30,417 nucleotides of DNA from an uncultured Flavobacteriaceae bacterium (lineage in GTDB: Bacteria > Bacteroidota > Bacteroidia > Flavobacteriales > Flavobacteriaceae): NCBI GenBank assembly GCA_913051755.1, contig CAJXBR010000008.1, positions 1-30,417 of the forward strand, written 5' to 3'. Positions 7,360 through 16,601 of this stretch are shown here, piece by piece. The first letter of the stretch is position 1. The number at the start of each line of letters is the position of its first letter. The notes under the pieces were generated by a model. It saw only the letters and a program-made list of their open reading frames with translations. It made no database searches and was not told the origin of the DNA. Made by a program: the position numbers and the translations under genes.

Positions 7360-7836
7360 ATGCTAAAGACCTATTCCATGGAGGAGCTAAAAACCCGACT
7401 TGAACGATACTGCGCTTACCAAGAAAGATGTCATCATGAAGTCAAAAATAAGTTACGACAACTCGGTGCTTATCGTGATACCTCAGATGCTGTGATCTCT
7501 CACTTGATTAAACACGACTATCTCAACGAAACGCGTTTTGCTATGCTTTATGTGCAAGGTAAATTTTCGATCAAAAAATGGGGGAAAAAAAGAATTGTAA
7601 ACGAACTGAAACTCAGAAAGATTACAACTTATAATATTGATAAGGGGCTGAATCAAATTTCTGAAAAGGACTATCAATCCACTTTTGATACGCTCGCCCA
7701 AAAACGATGGGAAGATCTTAAAAAAAAGGAAGAATCAATTGAGAAAAGAAAAAAAAAATGGATTCAATATCTTCAATATCGTGGTTGGGAAAATGATTTG
7801 ATTTTTGGTACCTTAAGAAAACTTACTTACAACTAA
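7360..7836 (+). CDS. recX: Regulatory protein RecX
   Basis: A 158-residue, helix-rich basic protein with RecX-type tandem three-helix repeats. The first reads 'RLERYCAYQERCHHEVKNKLRQLGA...VISHLIKHDYLNETRFAMLYVQ' and the second 'KFSIKKWGKKRIVNELKLRKI'. RecX binds RecA filaments and limits their extension. The start is the ATG at 7360; another in-frame ATG at 7378 ('MEELKTRLE') is equally plausible. recA is not in the window. The gene starts just downstream of the RNase G terminator, so it needs read-through or a promoter inside the terminator region. Its stop overlaps that of the convergent TonB receptor gene by 4 nt (7833-7836). Confidence 0.92.
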   Translation: MLKTYSMEELKTRLERYCAYQERCHHEVKNKLRQLGAYRDTSDAVISHLIKHDYLNETRFAMLYVQGKFSIKKWGKKRIVNELKLRKITTYNIDKGLNQISEKDYQSTFDTLAQKRWEDLKKKEESIEKRKKKWIQYLQYRGWENDLIFGTLRKLTYN

Positions 7837-9680
7837 TACATCTGATAATGTAGTGAAAGTAAAATGTGTCCCTTGGGCATGGGTACATTGTTTTGCTCTG
7901 TATAAGTAGTGTTCAACATGTTATTTGCCTGTAAAGAAACCATCATTCGATTCTTTTTATAGCTGATATGAGCATCTACAATATCATAGTTATAACCTGA
8001 ATCTTGCTCGGCATAACGATAGGAAACAGATGTGTTGATTGATTTACTCCAATGCACACCCCAACGAGAAGAAAAATGGTGTTTTCTTGAATTGATGGTG
8101 TAACGAGAAAGGATCGCACTCACCCCATTCACATCATCATCCAAAAAGGAATATCCGAATGACAGCTTGTGGCTGCCAATCATTGTTATAAAGTCAAACT
8201 CCCCACCTTTTGTCTTTATCGCATCGATATTCGTTGCTTTCCATTTCTCATCATCACTCTGTACAACATAGTCAATATAGTTCTTCGCATCCCGTTGAAA
8301 AAGAGACAAGGACAATTTCCAATTATTTGTTCGCAAACGATAACCGAGCTCTGTTGAAAGTGATTTTTCAGGAAGTAATGATTCATTACCTTCTGTGCTA
8401 GGGTCGTTGTAATACAAATCGGTGTATGTTGGAATGCGATAGGTGTATCCAGAATTGAAATACAATCTTGCATGATCTGCGATTTGATAGCCAATATCGA
8501 TTCCGGGGTAGTAGAATGTGTCCTGATCTGTGTAGTGGCTTACAGAAAGTCCTGGGGTAACATCCCAACGATTCTTTAAAAACCGATGTTCTAGATACCC
8601 ATGAATAAGAGTACGAAAGTGATCACCTAGGTTATTGCTTTGTATACTGACTCTTGCAAGCTCAAAACCAACTCCAGAGATGCCTGCTTTATGCGTCCAA
8701 GTCGTGTTTACTTCACCTCCAACCTTATTAGTGATGTGCAAGTTTCTGTAAATGCTGGGGTTATTTCTTATAAATATATATTCGTCTTGCCCACGTTTCC
8801 AATATAATTTCGGCTGAACCCTCAACTTATCATTGGGCTGAAATGAAGTTGAAACCCCCAACAAGCTGCTTTGTGTCGCTTCATATTGGTCTGTATTTTC
8901 AGGTCTTGCATAAAACCCGTTTGCGCCAAAATGTCGATTATTAAAGCTAGCAATAAGGTCTAGTGGCTCTTGACTCATCTCCCAGCTCGATTTCCAAAAA
9001 TAGTTTTGATTGTTATAATCGGTGTTGTAACGATAACCATCAGAAGATGTTGATTCGATCAGTAGTGTGTGACTCGACGACTCACGTTGGTCTGTTGCAA
9101 AAACGGCTGCCTTTTGGTAGTCAAAAGAGCCACCCCCAAGCATAACTTTTAGGCCTTCGTCTGGCGATTTTTTTGTCACGATATTTATGGCGCCTGAAAA
9201 AGCATTTTGCCCATATATACGACCTGCTGCTCCTTTTAGGATTTCGATTCGATCGATCATCTCAATTGGGACAATCGCATTGAGTGTGTGATGTCCTGTT
9301 TGTGGGTTACCCACCTTAATCCCATCAATTAATAGAAGAACTTGATCAAATCCACCGCCGCGAATATAGATGTCTGATTGCACATCTTGCGCTCCTCGAC
9401 TTCGAAGCTCAATCCCAGGAACATTGTATAATATATCGATCAAGGTTGTTGCTCCACTCTCAATGATCTGTTCGGAAGTGATGATTACAACCGACCGGGG
9501 TTGTTGATTTAATGAGAGTTCAATTCGAGGTGATGAGACAATAACTTCATCAAGAACTGTCTCTTGCGCAGTCAGATGGAATTGTGATACCAAAAAAAAG
9601 AAAAAGACATAAACGAAGATATTAATATGACTTTGTCGTATACACTGATCGTTAGCCTCTTTCATGTCATTCAATTTCAT
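7833..9680 (-). CDS. TonB-dependent outer-membrane receptor (BtuB-like plug and barrel)
   Basis: A 615-residue protein. An N-terminal hydrophobic export signal (about 20-39) follows a long polar n-region. A TonB box 'VLDEVIVSS' (about 43-50), a plug domain (about 60-170: 'IIESGATTLIDILYNVPGIE', 'DIYIRGGGFDQVLLLIDGIKV', 'IEILKGAAGRIYGQNAFSGAINIVTKK') and a 22-strand-type barrel ending in aromatic 'LLSLHYQMY' follow. Such receptors import cobalamin, siderophores or other large substrates. The length and plug resemble the BtuB/CirA group, but no cobalamin riboswitch fits in the 38-bp upstream gap and no accessory uptake genes are next to it, so the substrate is unknown. The start could also be the ATG at 9665. 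Confidence 0.92.
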   Translation of the reverse strand: MKLNDMKEANDQCIRQSHINIFVYVFFFFLVSQFHLTAQETVLDEVIVSSPRIELSLNQQPRSVVIITSEQIIESGATTLIDILYNVPGIELRSRGAQDVQSDIYIRGGGFDQVLLLIDGIKVGNPQTGHHTLNAIVPIEMIDRIEILKGAAGRIYGQNAFSGAINIVTKKSPDEGLKVMLGGGSFDYQKAAVFATDQRESSSHTLLIESTSSDGYRYNTDYNNQNYFWKSSWEMSQEPLDLIASFNNRHFGANGFYARPENTDQYEATQSSLLGVSTSFQPNDKLRVQPKLYWKRGQDEYIFIRNNPSIYRNLHITNKVGGEVNTTWTHKAGISGVGFELARVSIQSNNLGDHFRTLIHGYLEHRFLKNRWDVTPGLSVSHYTDQDTFYYPGIDIGYQIADHARLYFNSGYTYRIPTYTDLYYNDPSTEGNESLLPEKSLSTELGYRLRTNNWKLSLSLFQRDAKNYIDYVVQSDDEKWKATNIDAIKTKGGEFDFITMIGSHKLSFGYSFLDDDVNGVSAILSRYTINSRKHHFSSRWGVHWSKSINTSVSYRYAEQDSGYNYDIVDAHISYKKNRMMVSLQANNMLNTTYTEQNNVPMPKGHILLSLHYQMY

Positions 9681-9718
9681 CTTTAAAAGATAGGGTTTTC
9701 GATTGTGATGATAAGGCT

Positions 9719-9997
9719 CTAATCTGCCAATAGCACAATTTTGTTTTGTTGCATTTCGACAGTTCCGCCATTTGGTAACTTCAAAAACGTTTCCTCGCCT
9801 TGTTGTTTGAAGTGGTGGGCTGTCTCTTCAGGAAGAGAAATTTTACCTCCAATTTTTACAGTTCCTGGGTTTAGAATTGAAACAATCGGTGCATGATTAT
9901 CAAGGACTTGAAACGCACCATTTGCACCAGGAACAGCAACAGAATTAACTTCTCCGCTGAACAGTGTAGCCTCAGGACTAACAACTTCTAAAATCAT
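9719..9997 (-). CDS. atpC: ATP synthase F1 epsilon subunit, short form
   Basis: 92 residues that form only the N-terminal beta-sandwich of the epsilon subunit: 'MILEVVSPEATLFSGEVNSVAVPGANGAFQVLDNHAPIV' to 'VEMQQNKIVLLAD'. The chain stops where the C-terminal two-helix domain would begin in the usual 130-140-residue form. The beta-sandwich links gamma to the c-ring; the missing helices carry the autoinhibitory function in other bacteria. It lies 5 nt downstream of atpD. The remaining ATP synthase genes are not in the window, which is common in Bacteroidota. Confidence 0.96.
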   Translation of the reverse strand: MILEVVSPEATLFSGEVNSVAVPGANGAFQVLDNHAPIVSILNPGTVKIGGKISLPEETAHHFKQQGEETFLKLPNGGTVEMQQNKIVLLAD

Positions 9998-10002
9998 AAT
10001 GA

Positions 10003-11529
<1,527 letters not shown>

Positions 11530-11541
11530 TTAAAATATGTT

Positions 11542-11565
11542 AGCCTATAACTTGTTTTATAGGCT
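11542..11565 (-). promoter_or_regulatory. Hairpin at the 5' end of the atpD transcript
   Basis: Perfect 9-bp inverted repeat AGCCTATAA (11542-11550) / TTATAGGCT (11557-11565) with a 6-nt spacer, ending 18 nt before the atpD start codon. No T-run follows on either strand, so it is not a terminator. It lies just downstream of the atpD -7 box and would form at, or span, the transcript's 5' end. It might protect the mRNA or act as an operator; neither can be decided from sequence. Confidence 0.55.
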
Positions 11566-11566
11566 G

Positions 11567-11574
11567 CAAAGATA
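11567..11574 (-). promoter_or_regulatory. Candidate -7 box (TATCTTTG) for atpD-atpC
   Basis: The minus strand reads TATCTTTG, an exact match to the Bacteroidota TAnnTTTG -7 consensus. It places transcription start near 11560 and a leader of roughly 35-40 nt before atpD. A TTG -33 element is not obvious. Confidence 0.5.
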
Positions 11575-11613
11575 ATGCAAAAACTGAGATTTTATTGATT
11601 GATTTATAAACAA

Positions 11614-11641
11614 AAAAAGGGCGCAAAAAAGCGCCCTTTTT
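11614..11641. terminator. Strong terminator after the 1006-residue TonB receptor gene
   Basis: Perfect 11-bp stem AAAAAGGGCGC (11614-11624) / GCGCCCTTTTT (11631-11641) with an A6 loop. On the minus strand a run of Ts follows (11618 down to 11612), so it terminates the receptor gene that stops at 11662 and insulates atpD. The plus strand also ends in T5. Confidence 0.88.
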
Positions 11642-11661
11642 GAACAATATTTAAATTGTAT

Positions 11662-14600
11662 TTATGGATTAAAAGTCAGTGATGTGTAAAACATTTGACC
11701 GATCATTCCTGATCCAACCAGACTCACATAATCATCACCTCCAATATTTGTTCCACCAATTTTTAAGACAGATTTTAATTTATCAAGGGTAAAGGATACC
11801 TGAGCATCGATAACGGTATTGGCTGCAATTGTCTCATCAATGAAGCTCGCTTGATATTCGTATTCACTGTTTGAACGCAATGAAACATTAAATCCAATGT
11901 TATTATTGATGTTTTGTCCAACAAGAGATACTTTAAACCTGTGATTCGGCGTATTGAAAGAAGGCTCAAATGTTGAAGTTGCAGTACTTGGCGTATAGTC
12001 CAGTTCATTAAATTCATAGGACATGTTCATGCCTATTTTTTGCGTTAGTACCTGATTAACAGCAACACTCACTCCATATGAGTTCACTTCCTCATCAATA
12101 TTACCATCAATTGAAAATGGGAATAAGTCTCCATTAGAAATTGCTGTATTATTGTCTTGGCCCCCATACTGAAGAGGTACCAAAACATCCTGTGTCGCAA
12201 TGAAATTATCATACTGACTTAAATAAGCTGCAATATCAAAGGATGTAGTCGGTGTATTAAAACGATAGCCAACATCATATGATACAATATATTCAGGCTC
12301 CACATTCTTAACCTCAACTGGAGTAACTTGGCCCGTAGTTAACAATGCTGGACTTATGGAGTTATTAAATACAAAATCTCCTGTAACTTCGACTATATCA
12401 TCAGTAGTAGCTGGATTCCTATCGCGGTCAAATGGAACTTTAAATCTATCAACACTATCAGGTGATGAACCCATAAGAACAGTACGTGACCCCACAAGAC
12501 CAATATACTGATCTTGATTAGTTGGATTTCTAAACCCTGTTTGGTATGAAACGCGAAGGTTTTGGTTGTCCGAGATGTTGATAAGAGCTCCTAAACGAGG
12601 CGTAAATACAGCATCAAAAAACTCACTTTTATCGTAACGAATAGATCCTGTTAAAGTTAGTTTACCAAAATCTTTCTTGGCTTGCGTATACATGCCATAT
12701 TGATAATAAGAAATTGGGCCATCATAATCTGTTAGAACAGTGCCTTTTGTATTTAAATCGCTATTTCGATAAGATCCACCAATCAAAATGTCAGCAAAGT
12801 CAACTGCACCTGTTAAATCGTAATTAAGCTCAAATGATTGAGTTTTAGTATTATCTGTCAACTTCGCAGTTGTTGAAGTAATTTGGTCAAGTGCTGCATT
12901 GAATTCGGATGTGCCAGGTTGCAACATATTAGCGTTGGCAACAGTCCGTCCTGCATAGTGGTAGGGAGTTAATGAAGTAATTCCATAATTAGCATAAGTA
13001 GTTCCAGACATATCTTGGCCTAAAGCACCTCCACTACCTAAAAAAAGAGCCGTATTTCCATATACATCACCAGCAATCTGCTGGAGCAAGCCTAATGCCA
13101 AGGCGGGATTTTCAGCACCCCCAAGTGCACTCATATGAAAACCTTCAAAATAATTACCATACCATCCTGCTACTCCTCCGTTTTGAGCAGCAAACATTAA
13201 TAATCCAGAAGCATTTGTATCATAACTACTTCCAGCATCTTCTTCAGTTGTGTATGCTTTAACATTGAGTTTTCCCCAATTGACTTCAACTTTGTTTTGT
13301 GTCATCTTAAAATCATCAATAGTATAACGACTCAGTCCTTGCAATATAATTTTTCCACCACCTTGACGTGAACCTAAAATTATTTCAAGATTATCAGATG
13401 GACGGTAACTTGCTTCAACGTTATACTTATAGTTAGACGTTGTTCCGTCTGTCAATGCACGTTCGTCATACCCAGTAAAATTAATTTGTTGCGGGTCAGT
13501 ACCCCAAAATCCTGGAGCGAGAGTTCCAAATACAAATTGATAATAATCCAAAGCATTAGCAAAATTAGCGCCAGTATAAAAGTTTTGTAACGGTAGACCA
13601 GTTGATGGATTTAGCGCAGGTAAGTCTGCTAGTGTAAGTCCCTCAGCACCTGTAATTGATGAAGGTAAAACAACAGCTGGCAAAACATTATCGCTAAAGT
13701 TTTCTGAAAGATTAAAGCTTAAACCAAGTTCATCACCATAAACGTTTACTCCATTGTATGTTGGGTCAAGAGGGTTTACACCATCGACGATACGGCCATT
13801 GGCATCTTGCGCACGGGTGTCAGCTGCTTCCCAGTCTGTTCCCTCAATATTACTGAAGGTTGCCTTAATTGCAAACTTATCGCTAAAAGCATGTGCAATA
13901 CGCACCCCCCAATCCGTGAATTCGTTTTGTCCTGAGACATCTTGGCTGGTAACCCCTGACTTCACATAAGCGCTCACACCTGTGTCTTCAAATGCAGACT
14001 TACTGTTCATAAACATAATCCCTTTGTAAGCGTCTGCTCCATACAGTGCAGATGCTGCACCTGGAAGTACTTCAACACTCTTTACATCTAATTCGTTTAG
14101 ACCAATGAGGTTTCCAATTGCAAAACCAAATATTGGTGCCTGGTTATCCATGCCGTCAACCAAGGTTACAAAACCTTCATTATAAAGGGTTCCAAATCCA
14201 CGTGTGTTTACTTGATTGAATACCAAGCCTCCACGATTGACTTGAATTCCACGGATTTCTTCTAAACCACTAAAGAAATCTGCAGCAGGAGTAGCAGCGA
14301 TTTGCTGAGCATTAAACTTCTCAACAGTCACAGGAGATTCAAATATCCTTTGTGCAAAACGAGAAGCAGAAACTACAATCTCATCGAGCTGTGTGCTCCC
14401 TTCAGAAAGTTGGATTGTTAATGATCCACTAGCCGATGTTACATCTACAGTAGTCGACTCAAATCCTACACTAGAAATGGTGAGCGTAAATGGTGGTTGT
14501 TGATCAGTTGACAGAGAAAAATTACCGTCAAAGTCAGAAACAGCACCTGTGGTGCCATCCAATACAATATTTGCACCTGGAAGCGGTTGTCCGTCAGCGT

Positions 14601-14682
14601 CAGTAACTGTACCCGAAACCTGGGTTTGTGCCCACATCGCAAACGATGCAAACACGGCTATAAGTGTTAATAATTTTTTCAT
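11662..14682 (-). CDS. TonB-dependent receptor with carboxypeptidase-like regulatory domain
   Basis: A 1006-residue outer-membrane receptor. The signal peptide runs to about residue 19 ('FASFAMWAQ'). A CarboxypepD_reg-like (CNA-B-type) domain follows at about 20-95 ('VSGTVTDADGQPLPGANIVLDGTTGAVSDFDGNF' in outline), then a TonB box 'LDEIVVSAS' (99-107), a plug (about 115-225: 'SGLEEIRGIQVNRGG', 'VEVLPGAASALYGADAYKGIMFM') and a large barrel closing in 'GQMFYTSLTFNP'. The architecture is that of Bacteroidota nutrient receptors. No SusD-like partner gene is adjacent, so it is not a standard SusCD pair and the substrate is unknown. It is isolated between a strong terminator and the exb-linked genes. 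A near-consensus TATCTTTA box lies at 14716-14723 on the minus strand. Confidence 0.93.
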   Translation of the reverse strand: MKKLLTLIAVFASFAMWAQTQVSGTVTDADGQPLPGANIVLDGTTGAVSDFDGNFSLSTDQQPPFTLTISSVGFESTTVDVTSASGSLTIQLSEGSTQLDEIVVSASRFAQRIFESPVTVEKFNAQQIAATPAADFFSGLEEIRGIQVNRGGLVFNQVNTRGFGTLYNEGFVTLVDGMDNQAPIFGFAIGNLIGLNELDVKSVEVLPGAASALYGADAYKGIMFMNSKSAFEDTGVSAYVKSGVTSQDVSGQNEFTDWGVRIAHAFSDKFAIKATFSNIEGTDWEAADTRAQDANGRIVDGVNPLDPTYNGVNVYGDELGLSFNLSENFSDNVLPAVVLPSSITGAEGLTLADLPALNPSTGLPLQNFYTGANFANALDYYQFVFGTLAPGFWGTDPQQINFTGYDERALTDGTTSNYKYNVEASYRPSDNLEIILGSRQGGGKIILQGLSRYTIDDFKMTQNKVEVNWGKLNVKAYTTEEDAGSSYDTNASGLLMFAAQNGGVAGWYGNYFEGFHMSALGGAENPALALGLLQQIAGDVYGNTALFLGSGGALGQDMSGTTYANYGITSLTPYHYAGRTVANANMLQPGTSEFNAALDQITSTTAKLTDNTKTQSFELNYDLTGAVDFADILIGGSYRNSDLNTKGTVLTDYDGPISYYQYGMYTQAKKDFGKLTLTGSIRYDKSEFFDAVFTPRLGALINISDNQNLRVSYQTGFRNPTNQDQYIGLVGSRTVLMGSSPDSVDRFKVPFDRDRNPATTDDIVEVTGDFVFNNSISPALLTTGQVTPVEVKNVEPEYIVSYDVGYRFNTPTTSFDIAAYLSQYDNFIATQDVLVPLQYGGQDNNTAISNGDLFPFSIDGNIDEEVNSYGVSVAVNQVLTQKIGMNMSYEFNELDYTPSTATSTFEPSFNTPNHRFKVSLVGQNINNNIGFNVSLRSNSEYEYQASFIDETIAANTVIDAQVSFTLDKLKSVLKIGGTNIGGDDYVSLVGSGMIGQMFYTSLTFNP

Positions 14683-14773
14683 TTTTTAATTAGGTTTTAA
14701 TAAAACTTTATCATGTAAAGATACTATTTAATTTTTTTTATTGTGGATTTGATTAAATTTCAATCGATTTTTT

Positions 14774-15424
14774 CTAAAAAATATAAAAAATCAAGCCCAA
14801 TTTTGCAGTTTTTATTTCGTTAAGTGTTTTATCCTCAGCACTTTTCCCAAAATTGAATAATGAATCAATTGGATAAGAATAAGTCAAATTCCATGTGTTG
14901 TTTCCAACATTTAATTTAAATGCCAATCTGAAGTTTCGAGTTTTAAGAGGAACAGAGGACTTCAAAGAACCTGAATTTGTATATTGTTTTGCCGAAAGTG
15001 CATAATGTCCAACCAACCCTGCATACACACGCCAAAATCGATAATTGGTCGGAGTTGAGTTTCTCCACCTAAATTCTAATGGAATTTCTAATTCATTGGA
15101 GTTCCATTGATTAATTACATCACTTGAAACCACATTAGTGGTCATATCATTATTGAATTGTAAGTTGGTAAACAACACATTATAATTGATTCCCAAACCC
15201 AGTCCAATGGCTATGTTTCGATTATTATTGATTGGCATATCACGAATATATCCAAGAGAGAAGGTGTGAGATAGTTTATTTTGGGCGATCCCTTCAGGTG
15301 CATTGATAAGCAACGGATAGCCAATAGCAGCATATATCTGGTCCTCTCTGTATGCTGAACCAGCTTGTGATTGTGCTAGACTAAAGCTTGTCATAAAAAA
15401 AAATAAAAATAACTGTTTTTGCAT
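14774..15424 (-). CDS. Outer-membrane beta-barrel protein (porin-family / PorT-like) linked to exbD
   Basis: 216 residues with a cleavable signal peptide ('FLFFFMTSFSLAQSQA', cleavage near 18-20) and alternating amphipathic strands: 'HTFSLGYIRDMP', 'IAIGLGLGINYNVLF', 'LEIPLEFRWRN', 'RFWRVYAGLVGHYALS', 'FRLAFKLNVGNNTWNLTYSYPI'. It ends in 'AKLGLIFYIF' with a terminal Phe typical of outer-membrane barrels. It resembles the PorT/OmpA-like small-barrel family, so I expect an 8-strand outer-membrane protein. I recall a similar gene after exbD in other flavobacteria. The gene follows the second exbD, with a terminator-like hairpin in the 62-bp gap, so its expression relative to the exb operon may be reduced. 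Function unknown. Confidence 0.8.
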   Translation of the reverse strand: MQKQLFLFFFMTSFSLAQSQAGSAYREDQIYAAIGYPLLINAPEGIAQNKLSHTFSLGYIRDMPINNNRNIAIGLGLGINYNVLFTNLQFNNDMTTNVVSSDVINQWNSNELEIPLEFRWRNSTPTNYRFWRVYAGLVGHYALSAKQYTNSGSLKSSVPLKTRNFRLAFKLNVGNNTWNLTYSYPIDSLFNFGKSAEDKTLNEIKTAKLGLIFYIF

Positions 15425-15431
15425 ATCCCAA

Positions 15432-15465
15432 AAATAAAAAAAGCGCCAATTATGCTGGCGCTTTT
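15432..15465 (-). terminator. Terminator or attenuator between exbD and the outer-membrane barrel gene
   Basis: Perfect 10-bp stem AAAAGCGCCA (15439-15448) / TGGCGCTTTT (15456-15465) with a 7-nt loop. On the minus strand it is followed by a T-run (15442 down to 15436, then T-rich). It ends about 8-10 nt before the start codon of the barrel gene (15424). It can end the exb operon or attenuate read-through into that gene. Confidence 0.8.
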
Positions 15466-15486
15466 ATGATTGTTATGTCTATACGA

Positions 15487-15969
15487 CTAGTTCAAGTTTT
15501 GAGAATAATCCCCAAGACGAGTCGTGTAGTTGATTTTTAGTGCGTTGACTTTACGCAGTTCTTGTTTAATATCAGAAATGAGTCCCATTTTGGTGTCCCC
15601 ATCAACTTTGAGTGCAGTGGTCAACACGTTTTGCAATTCCTGTCGTTTTGACGCCTTTTCAGCCAATACAAAAGCCGCAACGTCTTGAACTGTTGCAAAT
15701 TTATCATTGAGCTGGATACGAGCCTGGGTACCGAATTTATCTTGATAACGTTCACTTGGTTTTCCTGCGTAGATATACATCACTCGGTCTTTTTTGTCTA
15801 GTTTTTGCACCTGATCGGCAGTTGGTAATGTATTTGACACCAATAAAGTGTTGTCACGCATGACAGTTGCTACCATAAAAAAGAACAATAACATAAATAC
15901 AATATCTGGCAACGAAGCGGTTGATATCGCTGGAAGGTCTCCTCCTTTTTTTCTCTTAAACTTTGACAT
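15487..15969 (-). CDS. exbD: ExbD/TolR-type biopolymer transport protein (second copy)
   Basis: A 160-residue protein with a short basic cytoplasmic N-terminus ('MSKFKRKKGGDLPAIS'), one membrane helix (about 20-40) carrying the proton-path Asp22 in 'SLPDIVFMLLFFFMV', and a periplasmic domain of about 115 residues. ExbD works with ExbB to drive TonB from the proton gradient. It lies 2 nt after the first exbD, so the pair is translationally close. Two different ExbD proteins in one operon, which may form mixed dimers, are usual in Bacteroidota. Confidence 0.94.
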   Translation of the reverse strand: MSKFKRKKGGDLPAISTASLPDIVFMLLFFFMVATVMRDNTLLVSNTLPTADQVQKLDKKDRVMYIYAGKPSERYQDKFGTQARIQLNDKFATVQDVAAFVLAEKASKRQELQNVLTTALKVDGDTKMGLISDIKQELRKVNALKINYTTRLGDYSQNLN

Positions 15970-15971
15970 TA

Positions 15972-16595
15972 CTAGTTTGTTTTACTCGGTTCAGCTTCTG
16001 ATAGTTTTTGTGGAAACAACAACTTTACTTCGACCAACAGGGGTTTGAGTCGTTCTTTTTCAGTAATGCTCGTTCTTGGATCGTTATAGATTTTATTCGC
16101 CTGAACAAAATCAAGTCCCAAATTAGGGTTTATACGTTTGAACTCTCTGTTACGTAGTACATTATATGCTGCAACCAATTCGTTTTGGACTGCGATGTAA
16201 ACCTTATAGTCCGTTTCACGGTCATTTTTTAGGGAAATCACTGCTTTTTCAGGGTTGTCAGACGAATCTGGTTCTCGATCTCCTAAACAATATTCGCATG
16301 CTTCTTCCCCTTTACCTCCGCCATTATCAAGAAATTTGACTGCTTCATCTCTTAGATTTACAAGCTCAAGTGGCTTTTCTTCCACAAGCAATTGGTTGTA
16401 CTTATTGACAACTACAGTGAAAATATTACGCTCCTTTATAATGGGTGGATCGACCACGTCTTCCATGGGAGGTAATTTCCTATTCAGACCAGAATCGGTT
16501 TCAATGGTTGTTGTTACCAAAAAGAAAATTAGAAGTAAAAAGGCAATATCTGCCATTGATCCTGCATTGACTTCGGGTGCTTTTCTTCTTGCCAT
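15972..16595 (-). CDS. exbD: ExbD/TolR-type biopolymer transport protein (first copy) with periplasmic CxxC insert
   Basis: 207 residues. Basic start 'MARRKAPEVNAGSMAD', one membrane helix (about 14-32) with the conserved Asp16 in 'SMADIAFLLLIFFLV', then a long periplasmic part. It is longer than typical ExbD (about 140 aa) because of an inserted segment around 90-125 containing 'GEEACEYCLGD' (Cys100, Cys103), a possible disulfide or metal site. I recall the insert in flavobacterial homologues. It lies 6 nt after the 148-residue membrane protein gene and 2 nt before the second exbD, in one operon with exbB. Confidence 0.94.
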   Translation of the reverse strand: MARRKAPEVNAGSMADIAFLLLIFFLVTTTIETDSGLNRKLPPMEDVVDPPIIKERNIFTVVVNKYNQLLVEEKPLELVNLRDEAVKFLDNGGGKGEEACEYCLGDREPDSSDNPEKAVISLKNDRETDYKVYIAVQNELVAAYNVLRNREFKRINPNLGLDFVQANKIYNDPRTSITEKERLKPLLVEVKLLFPQKLSEAEPSKTN

Positions 16596-16601
16596 GACAC
16601 T

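Noticed and set aside
9681..9718. Cobalamin riboswitch before the BtuB-like receptor
   Set aside because: The spacer is only 38 bp, too short for the riboswitch, and no B12-box-like sequence is visible.
11542..11565. Hairpin upstream of atpD as a terminator
   Set aside because: No T-run follows on either strand, and a strong terminator already exists at 11614-11641.
11662..14682. SusC-type call for the 1006-residue receptor
   Set aside because: No SusD-like gene is adjacent, so I kept the general TonB receptor call.
14766..14792. AT-only inverted repeat at the end of the outer-membrane barrel gene as a terminator
   Set aside because: The arms are almost all A/T with a long loop, so the pairing is expected by chance in this composition.
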